This document shows positions 58,380-64,000 of a DNA stretch of 64,000 nucleotides, piece by piece. Numbering within the stretch: position 1 is the first letter of the stretch; every line of letters begins with the position of its first letter. A program made the translations under genes and the position numbers. Where the stretch lies: the NCBI GenBank assembly GCA_034638255.1, contig JAWPGT010000020.1, positions 248,001-312,000 of the forward strand. Direction: 5' to 3'. The DNA comes from Coprinus comatus (lineage: Eukaryota; Basidiomycota; Agaricomycetes; Agaricales; Agaricaceae). Below the pieces are notes generated by a model that searched no databases, was not told the DNA's origin, and worked only from the letters and a program-made list of their open reading frames with translations.

Positions 58380-59424
58380 CGATAGACAATCTGTTTTCGA
58401 AATAAGTCAGTACTCCAATATAGAAAAACAAAACGAGAAGTAAATTTAGACAGGAACTCACAGTAAATATTATGAGCGGAAAATCTAAGAAGGACAACAA
58501 AAGAAGTATCGTTTATCAGCTAAGCTTCAAATGGAGGTCAAAGAGAAGTTCACGCACTAGTATAAACGATGGCGACTTCCGGCTAATGTACCAGTCGGTG
58601 ATGATAATGATCCCTTCGCACACCTACAGATATATATGCACCACAGGGCCTGCCGGGTCTACCCCTCTCCCCATTGTCACCGCAACGAACAATCATAAAC
58701 CCCAGTCCAATACAGGAGCAAGTTCGGATGAGCGGAAACAATACATTTCAACAACTACATTCGCACTTCGATCCGCGCCTCGAGCGCTCAAGCTCTTCAA
58801 CCTGGGGTGACCACAAGAGAGTCTGGAGTCACAACATTTGGGCGCCTTGCAATTTTACAAATGATGGACTTAACCTTCCATGTCATCTATTAAGTGGGTC
58901 TAGCTCTGTAAGCAGTTCACTTAGGGGTATGCTCCGCCCTGCATACTGAGGATCTATGTGCAGGGTGCAGGCAGGGCGCGTCTGGGTGCGTATTCCAAGT
59001 TGTATCGACCCTTGACTCGCTAAAATCACGTCACATGTCTCTAAAAATATCACAACCTTCCACATGCTGCTCGCGCTTTCCCAAGACTGGAGTTGAAATA
59101 ACCTGGGCTACTTGACGAGTTCAAACAAGTCATGACGATCCCCCATGATCGGCACAGAAATGTCCCGACTTCTGCAGACGATCATTCACAACTTCAATTC
59201 GCTGTATCCCGAACACTTCGCCAGACCTGAGTTGAACGTTTATGCATTGAGGACGCTGATGGATGTTTGAGATGATGATTTTTCTTTCCGATAGCCGGAT
59301 TCATTAATTAATAGTTACAATCCCATGCTATTTGCTATTACAAATATCCCTTAGGCAAAGTATGTAGCTGAAAACACGTTACATACATTAAGATGAAAGA
59401 TGCAACAATAGAATACTAAACATT
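58380..59424. promoter_or_regulatory. Upstream region of GMC gene 2 with conserved module
   Basis: Probable 5'-UTR intron (GTGAGTTCC donor on the minus strand near 58461), TATATATG at about 58630, and the conserved module at 59025-59111 (ATCACGTCACATGTCTCTAA, CTCGCGCTTT, GGAGTTGAAATAACCTGGGC) 646 bp before the ATG. No gene seen. Confidence 0.55.
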
Positions 59425-61754
59425 TAAATACTGTACTGAGTTTTGATAACATCGGAAGCTCTTTCCGCAACAACATAAACTGGGACCTGAGTAATTCCGC
59501 TAGGAACGAACGGCTATCACATATTCATCAGCTTCACAAGAACAAGAACAAGAAAAGATAAACGGAGAAAGTGAAACAAACTCACAAGAACAGAAGCATC
59601 GACAATCCTCAATCCATCTGCTCCTTTGACCCTCAAATCAGGATCCACAACACCAGTATCAGAATCCACACTTGACATCGCAGCAGTACCAACAGCATGG
59701 AATATAGATCCAGTATTATCAGCAAAGAAAGCATCAATCTCCTCATCAGTAGGTTCTCCAGCTAGTTGAAGAGGTTCAATTATATAACCCTCCCATGCGG
59801 GTCCAGAGAGGAATCGTCTAGATGATTTGAAAGCTTCACGCATTGCTACCCTGTCAAATTCGGTGTTGAAGAAATTAGGGTTGATTGTTGGGTGTGCAAA
59901 AGGATCTGAAGAGCTGAGTTCCAGAGAACCACCTGTGCAGAATTATGAGCAGTTTGAAGACATGTCAGAGCACAATACAACTTACGAGAAGTGGGTGAAA
60001 TAACAACTATACTCATAGAGAGATAGTTACCTTCGGGTGGAGGGTTTCCGCTTGCTGTTGCATAACCATTCTAACCATACCATAACAGTTTTTCAGCGAT
60101 CAAGTCTATTAGCGATGCTTGGTAGTACTCACGTGGAACACAAACTCGTAATTGGCAGCACCAGGGCCAGAAGCTGGATTAGGTTGGCCAGCAAGGGCAG
60201 GAGAATCGTCTGGGAACCTCAAGAAGCCGATCATATTTGCTACTGAGTTAGTCATTATCCCCTGACGAGTCTCCTCCCAGATGTCTAACTGTTCTTGGAA
60301 GACAGTAGGATTGTTCAATATATCGGTCGTGTTCGTATTACCAGTTCGGTATTGCACGATTGCGATAGGGTGGTCACCAAAGTTCTTTCCGACAGCGGGG
60401 AGATTGACCAGAGTTGGGATGTCAAATCTAGTTAATTGTGCTTGTTCGCCAATACCAGAATTCATTAAGACCTGAGGGGTACCAATGGATCCAGCAGAAA
60501 GAACAATTTCGCGTCTCGCGGTCACACTCTTCAATTCAGCTAGACAGACATATTTCATTTAGGAAACGGGTAGTAAAAAATAAAACACAAGAACACTCAC
60601 GTCCTGTTCCTTCCGTAACAAACTCTACAGTCTCGAACTTGGGTCCTCTGGATGTAGAGGAAGAGGACAATACTCTAGATACTTGAGCATGCAGAAGAAC
60701 GTCGAGATTAGGGCGATTGATATATTCAGATCCAAGATAAGATGTTGCAGAGCTGCTTCGAGTGCCGTTTCCAATAGAAAAAATCATATGGCCTGTGAAA
60801 TATGAGAGAGATTCTTCAGACAGAAGAATCATAAACTTACCAATTCCAATAGGAGTTCCATCATTCGGATCAAGGTTGAATGGGAACTCATCCGACAAAT
60901 CCTGGGTAGTTTGGGTGATGATATCATCAATGGGGTATGGGAACCCAGAGATACTAGTTGAAGTAACACCAGTAGTACTGTGTACGGCCAAATCAATTTC
61001 TCCAGTAACATCATGGCCATCTGGAGGAGGCTCATAACGTTCGTTCTATTTTTACAGTCACTATGAGTTATTGTCGCAGCTGTTTGATTAATTTATCAAC
61101 GCCTACCCTGGAAAAGTACGGCTGAAGCGAGTCCCAAGACCACCCTTGTTCCCCAGTCAAGTCGGCTACTTTGTTCCAGTCGTCTGCCGGTCCACGTGCA
61201 TATAACATATAATCTTTTTTTTTCCATCAGCTTTCCGAAGAGTAGAACTTTGTAGAATATATCATGATACTCACTAACGGAAGAACTACCACCAAGTACA
61301 AATCCTCTCGCATACGGTATCTCCCTATTATTCAACCCAGGTTGCGCAACTGTGGTATAGTTCCAATCCCATCTGGTGTATGGAGTTAATGTAGTACATA
61401 GATGTGGTACAGCAATTTCTTGGTCGGTATTGCTAAATGGGTTGCTACGTTAGCCTACACTGTCTTCAAAAGTGAAATGGAATCAGACGTACGCTCCACC
61501 AGCCTCTAGGACGAGAACTGAGATGTCCGCATTTTCAGTCAACCTGTTTGCGATGACGTTTCCGGCGGTACCACCTAATAAGGTCATACATAAGACCGAG
61601 TATGATGATATGGTAAGCGAACAAACATACCTCCAACAACGATGAAATCGTATTCTGTCCTTGGCAGATCTTCCAACCTCTCAAACAGTGCGGCGTAAGC
61701 AGTCGACGTGGCAGCGAGCGCCGCAGTCAATAGGCGTAGATATGGGAAACTCAT
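59425..61754 (-). CDS. GMC oxidoreductase 3, secreted (aryl-alcohol oxidase-like)
   Basis: Ten exons in the same arrangement as gene 1. ATG 61754 ([21 protein letters not shown] signal peptide), [137 protein letters not shown], end [20 protein letters not shown], stop 59425-59427. I saw no frameshift. It is closer to gene 2 than to gene 1 throughout. Expected role as for gene 1: secreted FAD enzyme oxidising alcohols with release of H2O2 or quinone reduction; substrate unknown. First active-site His present, second replaced by Ile. Confidence 0.9.
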
Positions 61755-62390
61755 CGAAGACCTATGGTATATTCAAACACATGTCAACCCTCCAAACGTA
61801 GAAACGATGGTGAATTTGATAGAGAAGGACTCACAGGGAAGGTTACAAGTGGAAAAATCTATCAGGGGCGAAAAAGAACAAGAAGCGCTTAGCAAGGGAA
61901 TACTTGAAAATGGTAGAAGCCAAGCAACGTACTAGTGCAGTGTAGAGTGGAAACGAGGACGACTCCGGTTAATGCGCCAGTTCAATGATGATGAATGATC
62001 CTTCGCACACTGTATATATACGATACCTACCTCTCTCCCATCATCACTGTTATGAAGAGTCACGAACCCCAGTTCAATCATTAGAGCTTTTGAAATCCGA
62101 ATGGTGAACACCGACGACCTATTTTCACAACCGCACCGACCCTTCGCTTCGAACTTTTCGCTCAAAAGTTCAACCTCCTGTAGTATCCAGGAAAAGAATA
62201 CCGGAAACCGCTCGAAAAATGATGAAAATATCTTCCATACCATCTAAGAAGTGGGTCTATTTCAATACGCAGATCCTTTGGAGATATGCATCGCCGTGCA
62301 GGCTGGATACCGAAGGTATATGTTCGAAAGTTGAATCGACCCTAGACTCTGGAGGCCTGAACCGGAGGTTTGACCTGAATCAACGGACCC

Positions 62391-62482
62391 ATCACGTCAC
62401 ATTTTTCTAAAAATATCGCAACTCCACATGTTACTCGCGCTTTTTCCCGCTCCAGGACTCGAGTTAAAATAAGCTGGATTCC
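62391..62482 (-). promoter_or_regulatory. Conserved upstream module of GMC gene 3
   Basis: ATCACGTCACATTTTTCTAA, CTCGCGCTTT and GAGTTAAAATAAGCTGGATT in the same order as upstream of genes 1 and 2, 637 bp before the ATG. It is preceded by GTTGAATCGACCCTAGACTC, which also has a counterpart upstream of gene 2 (59000-59020). Confidence 0.6.
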
Positions 62483-64000
62483 TCTGTGTACAAGCTTACT
62501 GAGCTCAAACAGAAAACGACAGTTGCGCAATCAATCATATGGAGACATCTCGGTGTCGTCATGCAATCATCCGCAACCACTTTTACACATTCAACTTGAC
62601 ATAACCCACACCTATTCACGGTTATGTACTACCGACTTAACCATACATATCATTATATTCTCAGCCATCATTATACTAGACCTGCGTTACTGCATATGCT
62701 GGATGCTGTAAGCTTCTCTATGGCTGGGGATGCCGACGAGTGATGCATGATGAAGCTTACTTGAAGGTGAGTACATAGTTTGTTACTAGTTGATCCATTA
62801 AGAATTTCATCTCATCTAATGGATGTTTTTCGTGACGAAGGATTCCCACTGATAACAAAAGAATACTGACCCACCTCGAACGATGACAGATGCCATCAAC
62901 CAGTGATGATTTAATCTTTGATATTGTATTCAGATGCTGCGTAGGAGTGGCATATAACACTGGTAATTGGCCTTACAAGCATGTACATCAATTCATTAAT
63001 TATAGTATGCACATCATTACTACTAAGTATATACGAAGGATATTGCCCGAATATTACTAGCAAACAGATTTCAGTACATTCCAAGCTCATACACCATCAT
63101 GAAAACTACACAAACAAAACAAAAAATCGGACCAAAAATAAGTGCATTAATTTCCGAATCCTACCCACGTGGATTTTCCGCGGGTTCAAACAGTTATGCA
63201 TAAAACATTCCAGAATCCGATCCTCTCTCAGACTTCTTTCTAATTTTATAACTTGAACATTACATACAACACTAGACGCACTGACAGTATGAATAGACGC
63301 ATACCGAAATATAACTCTTAACCGAAGTATTAAGTAACAACCTAAAGTTTGATGTCGAGACTGTTCTGGACCTTCCAAGAAGCTTCTGTTAATGACGGCC
63401 CTTTTGCATTATTTATGTACACTTTTCAGCACAAGACATTCGATATACAGTCGAATCTGTCCTTTACCATTGTTGCACCAACCCATAGTTTGTCATAATT
63501 CATAGAAAAATCCGGACTCGGAGGTTGTTCGCGGCGGTTGTTGATAAAAAAAAATAATTATAAATCTGTCACTCCCATAATCCATACGTTTTGGGCAGAA
63601 AAAAACCATAGCTCCCATGTCGAAATAAGGTAATTATTCGGACTGAGAGGATGCATTGATGGCGTGGTCATCATGGCACTGTATATATATAATATGACAG
63701 ATCATCTTACCAACAACTCGTTCGAGGAGTAATATTACTCTTAGTGGAGGATTATGTAGTAGAAATGGACCATTGCAGCAGGCATTGGACTCCTTAGTTT
63801 TGAATTTACTACATAGTACAGCCTCCTCCGAAACTCGAGAAAGGTCTCTGAGCTTCTCGATTGTCAAACTACAGGCCGTAAAGCGAGCCTAGGGCTTGCA
63901 TTGGAGCAAGGGGGAAAGCTCTCTGCACTATGAGGCTTGGCAACTACACTGAAGGTAGCTCTATGACTCCGCCTCCACTCCCAAGCCTCAAAGAAGTGAC
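62483..64000. other. Right end of window, no gene recognised
   Basis: 1.5 kb of AT-rich sequence. A 77-codon minus-strand frame at 63634-63867 (KLRDLSRVSEEAVLCSKFKT) shows no domain I know. It could hold an exon of a gene beyond the window, but nothing supports one. Confidence 0.35.

Noticed and set aside
62700..64000. tRNA or other RNA gene in the right end
   Set aside because: No A-box/B-box pair or cloverleaf could be found on either strand.

Overview
The window reads as a repeat-rich stretch of a basidiomycete (probably agaricomycete) chromosome. Supporting signs are genes broken by many 50-80 bp GT-AG introns, a class I hydrophobin, a fungal FMN quinone reductase, a family of secreted GMC oxidoreductases, and Ty1/copia and DIRS-like retroelements of the kind common in mushrooms. 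No species can be named from the sequence. Gene models below were spliced by hand; every listed junction keeps the reading frame and every protein ends at a stop.

Layout. (1) 1-8.5 kb: ordinary genes. These are a class I hydrophobin (-), glycine cleavage T-protein (-), coronin (+, divergent from the T-protein over 170 bp) and a WrbA-type 1,4-benzoquinone reductase (+). (2) 9.2-42.2 kb: a retrotransposon island with no host gene. Copia element B-prime (12885-30489) contains copia element A (13601-25154, target duplication GAAAT). A contains copia element B (17258-24201, duplication CAATG), of the same family as B-prime but in opposite orientation. B carries a solo LTR (22688-23312, duplication GTAAG). 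To the right lie more nested solo LTRs, a decayed DIRS-like gag/RT fragment and a third copia element, F (34725-41541, -). Families A, B and F all have the copia-type primer site that pairs with the anticodon arm of initiator tRNA-Met. All coding regions of these elements carry stops, frameshifts or altered catalytic residues. (3) 42.4-61.8 kb: a block of oxidative-metabolism genes, all on the minus strand. They are a secreted class 3 lipase, a zinc-free MDR alcohol dehydrogenase, a flavin monooxygenase with an N-terminal NTF2-like region, an MGST3-like MAPEG protein and three tandem GMC oxidoreductases (the middle one broken). (4) 61.8-64 kb: no gene recognised beyond the promoter of the last GMC gene.

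How the genes relate. The three GMC genes share start peptide, intron pattern, a 5'-UTR intron (clearest in the first) and an 83-92 bp upstream block around a CACGTCA/TGACGTG core, so they arose by tandem duplication with their promoters. In all three, the second active-site position of aryl-alcohol-oxidase-type enzymes (His) is Ile. Lipase, dehydrogenase, monooxygenase, glutathione-transferase-like protein and GMC enzymes side by side could serve one pathway for lipid or aromatic compounds; that is inference from position. The most unusual architecture is the copia nest. It contains about 2.5 kb of nearly identical inverted arms (about 19.7-22.2 kb against 25.7-28.2 kb), and the inner element has more diverged LTRs than the element it sits in.
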